This document shows positions 18,321 through 27,203 of a DNA stretch of 64,000 nt, one piece after another. Source of the stretch: Roseibium aggregatum IAM 12614 (GTDB lineage: Bacteria; Pseudomonadota; Alphaproteobacteria; Rhizobiales; Stappiaceae). The notes under the pieces were generated by a model, which saw only the letters and a program-made list of their open reading frames with translations, was not told the DNA's origin and made no database searches. The stretch lies in the NCBI RefSeq assembly GCF_000168975.1, contig NZ_AAUW01000021.1, forward strand, positions 1 through 64,000. The letters are read 5' to 3'. The first letter of the stretch is position 1. Each line of letters begins with the position of its first letter. The translations under genes and the position numbers were made by a program.

Positions 18321-18959
18321 ATGGAACCACTTAATTTAATTCTCGCGCTGGGAGCTGCTGCATTCGTTCCCTTCATGGCGGTGGTTGCGACGTCTTTCAT
18401 CAAGATCGCGGTCGTCTTGCTGCTGGTACGCAACGCTTTGGGCGTCCAGCAGATTCCACCCAATATGGCATTGAATGCACTTGCCATAATATTGTCGGGC
18501 TATATCATGGCTCCTGTGTTTTTTCAGACCTTCATGATCGTGCAGGAAGGCAACTTCAACTTCGGAAATCTCGAGGGGCTCCAGGAGGCTTACAACGCCA
18601 GCAAGGGGCCTCTCATCGAATTTCTGGACAAGCACGCAGAAGGCCGGGAAAAGCTGTTTTTTCTGAAGGCGACAGCGGAGTTGTGGCCGGCTGATCTGGC
18701 GGCCATGGCCGATGAAAACAGCATCTTCGTGATACTGCCGGCCTTTACGATCAGCCAATTGCGCGAGGCCTTCGAGATCGGTTTCCTGCTGTATTTGCCC
18801 TTCGTTGCCATCGATCTGGTCGTGTCCAACATCCTTCTGGCTATGGGAATGATGATGGTCTCCCCACTGACCATATCACTGCCGTTCAAGCTGTTCCTTT
18901 TTGTCATGGTGGATGGCTGGTCTAGGCTCATTCTGGGTCTGGTCAAAACCTATATTTAA
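18321..18959 (+). CDS. sctR: Type III secretion export apparatus protein SctR
   Basis: 212 residues, FliP/YscR family. The first hydrophobic region is followed by the signature TSFIKIAVVLLLVRNALG and QQIPPNMALNALAIILS; the C-terminal membrane helices contain LAMGMMMVSPLTISLPFKL. Five SctR copies form the core of the export channel with SctS and SctT. The gene starts 21 bases after sctQ. Confidence 0.97.
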   Translation: MEPLNLILALGAAAFVPFMAVVATSFIKIAVVLLLVRNALGVQQIPPNMALNALAIILSGYIMAPVFFQTFMIVQEGNFNFGNLEGLQEAYNASKGPLIEFLDKHAEGREKLFFLKATAELWPADLAAMADENSIFVILPAFTISQLREAFEIGFLLYLPFVAIDLVVSNILLAMGMMMVSPLTISLPFKLFLFVMVDGWSRLILGLVKTYI

Positions 18960-18975
18960 AGGCTGAACTTACCTA

Positions 18976-19245
18976 ATGGCACCGGCTGATGCGCTCCATG
19001 TAACCACCGAAGCAATGTTCCTCGTGTTGCTGTTGTCAATGCCGCCCATTCTGGCTGCGTCGATAGTGGGGCTTGCGGTCAGTCTTTTACAGGCACTGAC
19101 GCAAATACAGGAACAAACGCTCCCATTCGCGGCCAAACTTATCGCTGTCGCGATCTCGCTGGCCGCTACATCTACGTATCTCGGAGGTGAAATGTATAAC
19201 TTCACCATGAATTTGTTTGACACTTTTCCTGAATTGACAAGATAG
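18976..19245 (+). CDS. sctS: Type III secretion export apparatus protein SctS
   Basis: 89 residues, FliQ/YscS family, normal length. Two membrane hairpin helices (FLVLLLSMPPILAASIVGLA and a second near residues 52-72) flank the conserved SLLQALTQIQEQTLPFAAKL loop. It completes the helical export gate. It is separated from sctR by 16 bases and from sctT by 6. Confidence 0.97.
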   Translation: MAPADALHVTTEAMFLVLLLSMPPILAASIVGLAVSLLQALTQIQEQTLPFAAKLIAVAISLAATSTYLGGEMYNFTMNLFDTFPELTR

Positions 19246-19251
19246 CTCCGT

Positions 19252-20100
19252 ATGTGGGATTTGATCGCCGCTTTCGAAATTTTCGAGAAGCATATGCTCT
19301 CATTGGCGATGTCCCTGCCGAGAATTTATGCCTTCATCGCCATGTCGGGCATTCTGAGTACAGGCGTCGTGCCCAGGCTTGCACGCAATGGCGCGATTCT
19401 GATCCTTGCGCTGCCCCTCGTGCCGGTCAACATGGCGAATATTTCGCTCATCGGCGATTCCCTGCCGGCTCTTGCCCTCTATTTCGCGAAAGAATATGCG
19501 ATCGGATTTCTGATAGGCTATATGATCGGCTGGATTTTCTGGTCGGTAACGTCGGCGGGCGATTTCATGGACAACCAGCGCGGTGCGGCTATCGCCTCAA
19601 GTATTGACCCCTTACAGGGGCAGGAAACGACGCCGCTTGGGAACTTGTTCTCTCAAGCCTTTCTGACCTACATGTATTCTGTGGGCGGGATCCTGATCAT
19701 TATCGGGATTCTCTACAAGAGTTTCATGATCTGGCCTGTCACCAGAATGCTGCCGATCGTTTCCGAGCGGTTTCCGGTTTTGATTCTGGAAATCCTCGAC
19801 CTTGGCATGCGGACCATGTTTGTCCTGGCCGCCCCGGTGATTGCCCTGATGTTTCTGTCCGAGCTGGCACTCGCACTGGTGAGCCGCTTCGCACCCCAAA
19901 TCCAGGTCTTTATCCTTTCCATGGGTATCAAGAGCGGTATAGCCACGTTTGTCCTAGTTTTTTATATCAAGATTCTTTTCCCATACGCAACGGAAGGGCA
20001 GGCGTTGTTTTTCGAAAATACTAACCGCCTTTATGAAATACTTGAAGCGGGAACCGATATCCTGTCAGAGACTGCTCCCCGGACAGGCACCGAGCCATGA
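19252..20100 (+). CDS. sctT: Type III secretion export apparatus protein SctT
   Basis: 282 residues, FliR/YscT family, with about eight hydrophobic segments. Conserved stretches include KEYAIGFLIGYMIGWIFWSV and the GDFMDNQRGAAIASSIDP segment. SctT caps the SctR ring at the top of the export channel. Its stop overlaps the sctU start by four bases. Confidence 0.97.
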   Translation: MWDLIAAFEIFEKHMLSLAMSLPRIYAFIAMSGILSTGVVPRLARNGAILILALPLVPVNMANISLIGDSLPALALYFAKEYAIGFLIGYMIGWIFWSVTSAGDFMDNQRGAAIASSIDPLQGQETTPLGNLFSQAFLTYMYSVGGILIIIGILYKSFMIWPVTRMLPIVSERFPVLILEILDLGMRTMFVLAAPVIALMFLSELALALVSRFAPQIQVFILSMGIKSGIATFVLVFYIKILFPYATEGQALFFENTNRLYEILEAGTDILSETAPRTGTEP

Positions 20101-21212
20101 GCCAGCAGCCGACGGGTGAAAAGACCGAACAACCGACACACAAGAAGTTACGGGACGCGAGAAAGAAGGGGCAGGTCGCCAGAAGCCAGGATTTGGTGAC
20201 GACAATTTCCCTGTTGGGTGTCATCGCCTATCTGTGGCTGGCTTGGGACTACAACTTCGCTAAATTTGTCGAAATGCTCGATATAGTGGCCGCACTACAT
20301 GGTGCTGGGTTCCGCGCAAGCGCCTTCAATGCCTTACAAGCCATGTTCGATATATCGATTGTTGTCGTTCTGCCGCTGCTTGGTGTGGGGTTCGCTTTGG
20401 GGATCGCAGGCAACTATTTTCAGTTCGGGTCTATTTTCGCGTTCGAGAACCTGAAGCCGAAGATTGAAAACATAAGCCCGGCCAAAGGGCTCAAGAAGAT
20501 TTTTTCGGTCAAGCAGCTTGTCGAATTCCTGAAGTCCCTGATCAAGATCATATTTCTTTCGGTCCTTCTTTTCTTCGTGATCAGGGATGCGATCGGTCCC
20601 TATATGAACGCGGTTCAGTGCGGTCTCCAATGCCTGACGGCGGTGACCAGTTCCATGCTGCTCACGACATTGCTTTTTACTGCGCTCGCATTTGCCATCG
20701 TCTCCGGCTTCGATTTCATTTTCCAGAAGTTTCAGCACAAGAAGGAACTGATGATGACGAAAACGGAGGTTCAACGGGAGTACAAGGAGACTGAGGGCGA
20801 CCCGCTGATCAAGGGAAGACGAAAGCAGCTGGCGCAGGAAATGGTGTTGAGCGATGGTATCGACCGCACGAGAAATGCGACGGCCGTGATTGTCAATCCG
20901 ACACATTTTGCCGTCGTCATCGATTACAAGCCGGATATCGCGCCGCTTCCCCTGATTGTTGCCAAGGGAAGGAACCTGCATGCCCATGACTTGAGAACGG
21001 AGGCGGAAAAACACGGCGTTCCCGTTTTCAGAAACGTGCTTCTGGCCCGTTCCCTCTATGCGGAGTCCGATGTCGGCGCATTCGTGCCGGATGAATGGTT
21101 CGAGGTTATCGCGAAGATATTGGTCTGGGTCGATAAAAACCGGGAGTCGCTTTATACGGAGCCGCTCAAGCACGGGGTAATCGATATGGAAGGCGGGAAT
21201 TTCCTGCGATAG
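20097..21212 (+). CDS. sctU: Type III secretion switch protein SctU
   Basis: 371 residues, FlhB/YscU family. The N-terminus shows TGEKTEQPTHKKLRDARKKG, followed by four membrane helices and the cytoplasmic domain. The self-cleaving motif NPTH is intact at residues 267-270; cleavage between Asn and Pro switches export from needle to late substrates. It is the last gene of the operon. IS6 and intron debris follow from 21275, so any downstream genes were lost or displaced. Confidence 0.97.
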   Translation: MSQQPTGEKTEQPTHKKLRDARKKGQVARSQDLVTTISLLGVIAYLWLAWDYNFAKFVEMLDIVAALHGAGFRASAFNALQAMFDISIVVVLPLLGVGFALGIAGNYFQFGSIFAFENLKPKIENISPAKGLKKIFSVKQLVEFLKSLIKIIFLSVLLFFVIRDAIGPYMNAVQCGLQCLTAVTSSMLLTTLLFTALAFAIVSGFDFIFQKFQHKKELMMTKTEVQREYKETEGDPLIKGRRKQLAQEMVLSDGIDRTRNATAVIVNPTHFAVVIDYKPDIAPLPLIVAKGRNLHAHDLRTEAEKHGVPVFRNVLLARSLYAESDVGAFVPDEWFEVIAKILVWVDKNRESLYTEPLKHGVIDMEGGNFLR

Positions 21213-21274
21213 TGCGGGCTTCTTCCGCGTGCCCTTGGCCTGGTCGACACCTCTTTGGTTTCAGTTTCTCTTCT

Positions 21275-21475
21275 GGTTCTGTCGCAATATTTTTATCTGT
21301 CGGGTCCCTTTTTGCGCGTTGAGGTTTAGGAGGCGGTCCTCTGATCAGATTTTTGCCTGGTGTGTAGCGTTGATCAGTTTCAAAGGGATCCACTTCCCGA
21401 AGGAAGAGGTCCTGTTCGCAGTTTTCTTTTATGTGCGCTATGGGGTTTCCTACCGGGATGTGGAGGCACGAAGGG
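21275..21475 (+). mobile_element. IS6-family left end with transposase N-terminus
   Basis: Starts with an IS6-type terminal repeat (GGTTCTGTCGCAA at 21275), then encodes ISFKGIHFPKEEVLFAVFFY and VRYGVSYRDVEA, the N-terminus of an IS6/IS26-type transposase. It is cut at about 21470 by the intron-encoded reverse transcriptase sequence. Confidence 0.7.
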
Positions 21476-22397
21476 CCGCTGGATCATCGAAGGTGATCTG
21501 GCGAGCTACTTCGACACCGTCCATCACCGACTGCTTCTTAAATGTGTGCGGCGGCGGGTGCGGGACGGACGGTTTGTCGATCTCCTCTGGCGCATTCTCA
21601 AGGCAGGCCACATTGACCGTGGCCTGTTCAGGGCTGCCAGCGAGGGTGTTCCGCAAGGTGGCGTGCTGTCACCGCTCCTGTCCAACATCATGCTCCATGA
21701 GTTCGATGTCTGGCTGGAGGCGAAATACCTGAACCGGAAAGCCCGCAAGGATCGTTGGGCATGGAACTTCGGCATTCAGCAGGGACGCCCCATCACGGTT
21801 CGGGAGAACCGGCAATGGAAACCTGCGATAGCCTATTGTCGCTACGCCGATGACGGGTTCGTCTTTCTGGGGCACCGGATCATTCGCAAGCGAGGATCGA
21901 ACGGACGCATGTCCGTTGTCACGACGATACCCAGGGAAAAGGCCAAGGCGTTTGTCCGCAAACTGACCGAGACCCTTTCCGGCAATCATAGTGTCAGTAC
22001 GGTCGACATGATCGCCAGCCTGAACCGCCAGTTGGCGGGATGGGCGGCGTTCTACAAGTTCACCGACTTCAGGGCGTACGTCTTCCGGCGCATCGACCAT
22101 GTCGTGTTCTGGAAACTGGCGCACTGGCTGGGGCATAAATACCGATGCCGTATCAAACCCTTGATGCGGAAGTGGTTCAGGCCCCCGGAACCGGGCAAGG
22201 CGAAAACCTGGCTCGTTTACGGTCGGAACAAACATGGCGAGGCCATCGGAAAAGACCTGCAACGGCTTGTCTCAAGCCCGAAGGCTCAATTCCGTTGGCG
22301 CAATCCGGAGGTCAATCCATACATCTTCCGGAGTGAAAACCGCAGCACCGTCACCAGTCGCTTTAATGATGTTGCCATGGCCATGGGCTCAGTTTGA
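21472..22397 (+). pseudogene. ltrA: Group II intron reverse transcriptase/maturase, deleted
   Basis: The frame starts inside the reverse transcriptase domain (GRWIIEGDLASYFDTVHHRL), runs through EGVPQGGVLSPLLSNIML and reaches the catalytic YADD. Right after YADD it jumps to GFVFLGHRII, so about 40 residues of the palm/thumb are gone. The maturase (X) and C-terminal region with FYKFTDFRAYVFRRID remain. The N-terminal RT segments are missing too. The protein cannot be active. Confidence 0.85.
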
Positions 22398-22402
22398 ATG
22401 GA

Positions 22403-22471
22403 GAGCCGTATGCGCTGAAAGGTGCACGTCCGGTTCGGGGAGGAGAAGCGCAACCGCGCTTCTTACTCCAC
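22403..22471 (+). ncRNA. Group II intron RNA domains V and VI
   Basis: Domain V is a 34-base hairpin at 22403-22436 with the catalytic AGC triad in the 5' strand and a GAAA tetraloop. Domain VI follows at 22439-22469: a long stem closed by an AACC loop, with an unpaired A near its base as the branch-point candidate. The intron 3' end is probably at about 22471, after which an IS3-type transposase frame resumes, so the intron had inserted in that gene. Its 5' domains I-IV are absent here. Confidence 0.75.
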
Positions 22472-22659
22472 TGGTCACCTGGCAGGGCTTCGTCTATGTC
22501 CCTTTCGGTATCGACGCATTTGCCCGGCGTATCGTCGGCTGGCGTGTCAGCCGGACGGCGCATGCGCCCTTCGTTCTCGATGCTCTGGAGCAGGCACTTC
22601 ATGATCGGCGTCCCGTTCATGGCGGTGGCCTCGTTCACCACTCGGACAGGGGCGTCCAA
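22472..22659 (+). pseudogene. IS3-family transposase OrfB, middle fragment
   Basis: Encodes GFVYVPFGIDAFARRIVGWR and HGGGLVHHSDRGVQ of the rve integrase core. It is bounded left by the intron 3' end and right by the IS30 insertion at 22660. The frame would continue at 24035 (YTSEQFQRLM) after removing IS30 and one copy of the CAA target duplication. Confidence 0.8.
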
Positions 22660-24034
22660 GGCAGATTCAACCGGTTATCGTAACACCCTTGATTATATCT
22701 TGTTTGAGCAACTGGTCGAGAGCCTCTGCAGGTGTGCGCCAGCCCAACGTTTTTCGGGGCCTGGTATTCAGAGCATGTGCTACAGCGCTTAATTCATCGA
22801 CCCCATGCTGGCTTAGATCCGTGCCTTTCGGAAAGTACTGGCGCAGCAAGCCGTTGGTGTTTTCGTTGCTCCCGCGCTGCCAGGGGCTTTGAGGGTCGCA
22901 GAAGTAAATCTCGAGGCCGGTGTCGATACGGAGCTGTGCATGCTGAGCCATCTCCGCACCCTGTCCGGCAAGTGCTGGGCCGTTTTTGACAGACTAATCC
23001 TTCCCATGCGTTCCATTCGTGGGAGGTGCAGGAGCATTGTGAACCGTGTCGTACGTTCGACCGACGGGCCGATCGCTGAGCTGCCGAGACCGAGAATGAG
23101 ATCCCCCTCCCAGTGACCGGGCACTGCTCTGTCGCCTATCTCAGGCGGACGATCACTGATCATGAAAGCATCTGCGAAGAAGGACTTGCCTCGGTTACGA
23201 GCACGTTCGCGGGGCAAATGCAGCGCTCGTCCAGAGCGCAGACAGGCCGATAGCTCTCGCTTCAAGGCGCCTCGGCCCTGAATGTAGAGCGCCTGATAGA
23301 TGGCTTCGTGGCTGATGCGCATGGTCGGGTTCTCGGGAAAGTCCAGCTTCAGACGCCGCGCAATTTGTTCCGGGCTCCAAGCTGTGGACCAGCGTCGACT
23401 TTGCCGATGAACAGCCCGTCGTCCTTTCCATACCACGACTGGGCCATCGAAGGCGATGCCGTCGGGCATTGCAATCCGTCCGGCGAGCCGGTCTTGCACA
23501 TAGTCACGGAGGACAGGATTGGTTGTCAGCTTTGCCGCCTTCGGCCGCCGTGCTGCTCGATCAGCATGCCACTGCGCGGTAATGGCTCGATAGTCGAAGT
23601 CGCCGCCGCGCGTCGCCGAATTGCGCCTGATCTCACGCGAAATTGTGCTGGGAGACCGCCCCAGCTTGCGCGCTATAGCACGCACTCCCGTGCTCCGCGC
23701 GCATTCCAAAGCAATTTCCTCCCGTTCCCGAAACGAAAGGTTTCGACTCGCGAGTGGTGCCGTTGCGGGCGAAAGGTGTGTTGGAGGCATGCCACCTGAA
23801 CTCCGAAACCACCGGATACCAACGGGACCGGAGACGCCGGCTTCGGCGGCGGCTTCTTCACTGGACAGACCCGACGCCACTCCTTGCCAAAACCGGCACA
23901 GGTTCTCACGCTGCCATACCGGTGGCCGCCCAGGCGAGGACAATTTGTGCCGCATTGAGCGTTCTGATTTCCGTCTTCCTGTAACCATCAACACCTCCTG
24001 TAGCGGGGTGTTGCGACGACCGGTTGAATCTGCC
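22660..24034 (-). mobile_element. IS30-family insertion sequence with inverted repeats and TSD
   Basis: A 1375-bp element. The left end at 22660-22688 and the right end at 24006-24034 form inverted repeats matching at 26 of 29 positions (GGCAGATTCAACCGGT at the tips). A CAA target duplication flanks it (22657-22659 and 24035-24037), as expected for IS30. It interrupts an IS3-type OrfB. Confidence 0.9.
22667..23988 (-). pseudogene. IS30-family transposase, frameshifted
   Basis: Start ATG at 23988 has an AGGAGG-type ribosome site. The protein has an N-terminal helix-turn-helix (RAIARKLGRSPSTISREIRR), then WSPEQIARRLKLDFP and the DDE core start (GHWEGDLILG). Near 22930-22960 the frame is lost; the C-terminal part (FCDPQSPWQRGSNENTNGLL with the catalytic Glu) continues in another frame to 22667. 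A sequencing error or programmed shift is possible, because the ends are well preserved. Confidence 0.8.
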
Positions 24035-24340
24035 CAATACACCAGCGAACAGTTCCAGCGCCTCATGGCCGGTCACGGCATCACCTGCTCGATGAGCCGG
24101 TCTGGGAATGTCTGGGACAATGCCGCGATGGAAAGCTCCTTCTCATCCCTGAAAACGGAAAGGACGGCACGCAAGGTCTACAGAACCCGAGACGACGCCC
24201 GGGCCGACGTGTTCGACTACATCGAGCACTTCTACAATCCCAAGCGGCGTCACTCGACCCTAGGCTACCTCAGCCCGATGGAATTTGAAAACAAGGCGGG
24301 ATTAGCTTAACTCGTGGTCCGAAAAACCGGCAGCAGGCCA
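24035..24340 (+). pseudogene. IS3-family transposase OrfB, 3' end and right terminal repeat
   Basis: Encodes YTSEQFQRLMAGHGITCSMS through YLSPMEFENKAGLA, stop at 24310. The IS end with GAAAAACCGGCAGCAGGCCA lies at 24321-24340. It is almost identical to the end of the IS3 element at 58841-60080. The part left of the IS30 (22472-22659) looks like a different IS3 lineage, so the interrupted gene may be a hybrid. Confidence 0.85.
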
Positions 24341-25243
24341 TCCTGTCACAGCTTTCGAGTTTTCAGAGCTTTGGCTAGCATCCGAGGTAGAAGGAAGACG
24401 GTCAGCGTCCAAAAATGCTTTCAATTTTTGGTCTAACTTTTGTTTAACATCCTTTCTTACGCTAGCCTTAGATGTGTATGACTGACATTCTTTCGCGAAT
24501 TTAGAGTACTCTAAAGGAGAGACGCTGTCCCGAAACTCTAAAACCCCACTGTTGTCCAGATCATTCTTGACATCGCTAACTACCGTTGACACCGATTTAC
24601 GTGCAAAAGTTAGTGCTTCTTCACAGTCGCGGTGCCAAATTTCTTTGCCTCTAGGTGAGTGTTTTTCCGGATCAAGCCACATTTTAACAAGACTTATGTC
24701 CTCCCCTCTTTTTATGGAGCGGGAAATCACTAAATCCGAAACAAACTTATCTACTGCTTTGTCAATTTCTGGGTCATAATTAAAAACGTCTTCATGCGTG
24801 CGGGCAATTTTATCTTGGATGTAGGCCACACCCAACTTAGGCTGACAATACCCTCTGAATGGCGGCAGAAACCGGACTTTAAACTTAAACCAATCAAAGC
24901 TTCGGGTTGTAGATGGCGCTGGTTTTCTTAAGGAAGAAATCTCTTCATCCATCGATTTTGGGAGATGGAGTTCAGATTGCCCTCTTGAAAAAGACGAAGG
25001 CATCATGTTGGCATTTCTGATTTTGAAATTCGAAGAGGTGCAAATCCACAACAACCCCCCTCCAAGCAAACTCACCCTGCGACAAATGCCATTGATCGCC
25101 CAAGAGCCTATGTTACCACGTTCTGTATTTTTGTTACTGCTGCTTACGCTGTCAACGCTATCGCCAAAACTGCTGCTTACGCTGTCAACGCCAGGGCCAA
25201 AACAGCTGCTTGCGCTGTCAGTGCTATCGCCAAAAATTTTCAT
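24302..25243 (-). CDS. Candidate type III effector, 3' end cut by IS3
   Basis: Start ATG at 25243 follows AGGAAG about 8 bases upstream. The first residues MKI are followed by three 11-residue Ser-rich repeats (FGDSTDSASSC, FGPGVDSVSSS, FGDSVDSVSSS), a composition like type III secretion signals, then a hydrophobic stretch near residues 48-60 and a charged helical remainder (DLVISRSIKRGEDISLVKMW). The last 13 codons come from the IS3 end at 24340, so the native C-terminus is lost. The DNA is more AT-rich than the sct genes. I recognise no family; effector status is inferred from the N-terminus, composition and context. Confidence 0.5.
   Translation of the reverse strand: MKIFGDSTDSASSCFGPGVDSVSSSFGDSVDSVSSSNKNTERGNIGSWAINGICRRVSLLGGGLLWICTSSNFKIRNANMMPSSFSRGQSELHLPKSMDEEISSLRKPAPSTTRSFDWFKFKVRFLPPFRGYCQPKLGVAYIQDKIARTHEDVFNYDPEIDKAVDKFVSDLVISRSIKRGEDISLVKMWLDPEKHSPRGKEIWHRDCEEALTFARKSVSTVVSDVKNDLDNSGVLEFRDSVSPLEYSKFAKECQSYTSKASVRKDVKQKLDQKLKAFLDADRLPSTSDASQSSENSKAVTGWPAAGFSDHELS
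25137..25235 (-). repeat. Three 33-bp tandem repeats in a coding N-terminus
   Basis: Units at 25137-25169, 25170-25202 and 25203-25235 differ at a few positions and each encodes 11 residues on the minus strand. Repeat copy number could vary by slippage without breaking the frame. Confidence 0.85.
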
Positions 25244-25324
25244 CGATTTTCTTCCTACATTTAGTTTGGGTAGAATTAAACGAAAAGGCGTCGGACGCAG
25301 TATTATTTGATACAGCCGGTGGCG

Positions 25325-26021
25325 TTGCCATTTGTGGACAGCTCCGGTTTTGCAAGAGTTTTCTTCCGTGATTGCGATCATGTTGCGAGCGGTCATTTGT
25401 CCGGCCTCACATGATGATTCTCCTGTCAATGGTTTTCGCATTTGTGATCCGAGGTGAGCTCTCTTCCTGCAGGACCTGCCTGCTAACCTCACATCCGGCG
25501 GGGTGATAGTCCCAACCACGGTCCCTCATTCGGGACTGGAGAGCTTCTAAGGAACGGCACCACTCTGTGAAGACGGCACTAATGTGCCACGCCGGACAAC
25601 GGCGACGTTCACTCGGTCACCGGGCTGCAATGCCGTCGCAGTGCGGCCCGATCCCGATAATTATACGGCAGGTTTCATCGTCGCTCCTTCGGGTACGACG
25701 CCATCGACAGCGAACCGCCACAGAGCGATCAGCAACTTGCGAGCGAGGGCGACAACCATCACCTTGCGAACCCGCCGCCCGGTAGAGCCCGTGCGCTCAC
25801 GGAACCAGGTAACCCTGGGGGGAGCCGGGTTGGTAACGTTGCCAGAGCCAGGCCAACTCCACCATCACAGTCCGAAGCCTTCGGTTTCCGGCTTTGCCAA
25901 TCCCTTGTTCACGCTCTACCCCGCCGTTGCTGTAAGGGGTCGCGGTTAGGCCCGCGTATGATCCGAGCCCATTGCCATTGGCGAAGCGACGGACGAAGGC
26001 CTCACGCACCAGAACGGTGGC
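25325..26021 (-). repeat. 697-bp inverted repeat partner of 1-697
   Basis: Positions pair as p and 26022-p with no net indel, and identity breaks at 25324. The arms enclose 698-25324, which holds the entire sctV/sctI-U block. The true repeat is longer than 697 because the left arm runs off the window. Confidence 0.9.
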
Positions 26022-26646
26022 GCTCTGCACGCCGATACCTCGCAGGCTGCAGAGTTGTTGGATCATCTTACCTGCCCCATCCGGAGCGGTCGCCTCGGCC
26101 ACAGCATCTCGCTCGCGCTCCAGTGCGTCGATCTGATCGAGAACGAGTTCCAGCCTGCTGATCAGTCGTTCAACCTTGGCCAACATTCGGCGGAATGGGC
26201 CCACCGAGTCCGGTGCGAAGATCAGCCAGCCGTCGCCGGCGACTCTTCAGCAGAGGATTGTAATCGCCGATCCCAAGCGTCACTAGAACAGCACCGATAC
26301 GATTGGTCAGGCCGACTCGCTCGGACACCAGCTCGGCTCGTTCGCGGACGCATCGCCGCGCATCCTCATCGGCTTCTTCTGGGATAGGGACCATTGAGCA
26401 GACACGAGGCTCCCCGCGAAGCCATGCGAGTAGTGCGCGCAACAACAATTCCGCATCGATGCCATCGGATTTCGCTCGTCGCATGCGCCTATCCACCGGA
26501 ACGCTGGAAGGTTGTATGACGTGCACCTCGACACCCTTCTCAATCAACCAATGCATTGATCAGCATCGTACGTTGGCGCACCAGAAGATCCCGAGCGCGA
26601 TGCAGCATCAACACGGCCTGCTGGTCAGCGCTTTTGATTGCGACGA
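25797..26646 (-). pseudogene. IS110-family transposase, frameshifted chimera
   Basis: Read on the minus strand: a short tail of one IS110 lineage (DQQAVLMLHRARDLLVRQRT) runs into a stop just after the fusion point, then a second lineage follows in another frame (VEVHVIQPSSVPVDRRMRRA, LLLRALLAWLRGEP) and shifts again at about 26190 into the C-terminal domain (SLRGIGVQSATVLVREAFV). The same fusion and shifts are in the copy at 54907-55905. Confidence 0.75.
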
Positions 26647-26654
26647 CCCGATCC

Positions 26655-26822
26655 ACTGAATGGCCAGCAGGCCAAGCTGCAACGGAACGAGCTTAATACG
26701 CGTCGATTGCAGATTGAAGAGCTAGCTTATCTGGCTCGATCGTCCGCTTCGCCTTGGTCTGTGGAAAGCCAGGAACCTGCGCCGCCAGGACCCAACTCTT
26801 GCTGCTCAATTCAATCGCCGAA
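26655..26822. other. Short unassigned mobile-element debris
   Basis: An open frame on the plus strand encodes a polar helical stretch (QQAKLQRNELNTRRLQIEEL), possibly from an IS66-type TnpC N-terminus, wedged between IS110 and IS5 fragments. The match is too short to be sure. Confidence 0.3.
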
Positions 26823-27090
26823 CCGTTACGGCAAGATCAGTGTATTACCCCGACCGACGACGCTTGCCGGTGTGCGTAACACCCCAGTGATGCGCCACGC
26901 TTTCATCAACCCAGACCGTGATGTCCCTACGCCGTCGCAGGCTTTCCGTATACTCGGGACAGTTCGTTACACGATGCATGGACTTCGCAAACTTGTGGCG
27001 ACGAGATGCGTGGTGTTTGAACGGCATTCACAAAACTTCAGAAGCAAGGAAACGCCGAGCAGGTAGGCACGAAACCCGATTAATGCAACA
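26823..27090 (-). pseudogene. IS5-family transposase, N-terminal fragment (copy D)
   Basis: Encodes MPFKHHASRRHKFAKSMHRV to HHWGVTHTGKRRRSG and then TAA, the same premature stop as in the copy at 60483. Sequence after about 26823 is unrelated. The outer end, with the ATTAATGCAACA motif at about 27080-27090, matches the other copies. Confidence 0.8.
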
Positions 27091-27100
27091 AGATCACCAA

Positions 27101-27152
27101 GGGGTCAGTTTTGGAAGCCGATAAAGGGTCAACATTCAATGCCGATTTACAG
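27101..27152. mobile_element. Possible IS21-type terminal segment
   Basis: Contains the staggered motif GGGGTCAGTTTTGGAAGCCG then AAAGGGTCAACATTCAATGC, which looks like the multiple terminal repeats of IS21-family elements. No transposase is attached; istA and istB fragments lie elsewhere in the window (47686 and 1681). Confidence 0.4.
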
Positions 27153-27203
27153 GAATGAAATCGGAATGGGGGGGCGGCTTTAGTTCGGAACACATGGCCG
27201 ACT

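Larger units (their letters stand above)
25325..26646 (-). mobile_element. IS110-family element, second copy (partial, chimeric)
   Basis: Its tail, 25325-26021, is the exact mirror of 1-697. Its coding part matches the copy at about 55235-55905. The left limit toward the start of the element is at about 26646, where identity with the third copy ends, so the N-terminal IS110 domain is missing here. Confidence 0.85.

Noticed and set aside
25137..25235. Three regularly spaced 33-bp repeats as a possible CRISPR array
   Set aside because: The units are directly adjacent without spacers and encode an in-frame 11-residue protein repeat.
1..26646. Composite transposon bounded by IS110 copies
   Set aside because: IS110 elements have no typical terminal inverted repeats and do not form classical composites; both copies also carry broken transposases, so recombination between repeats is more plausible.
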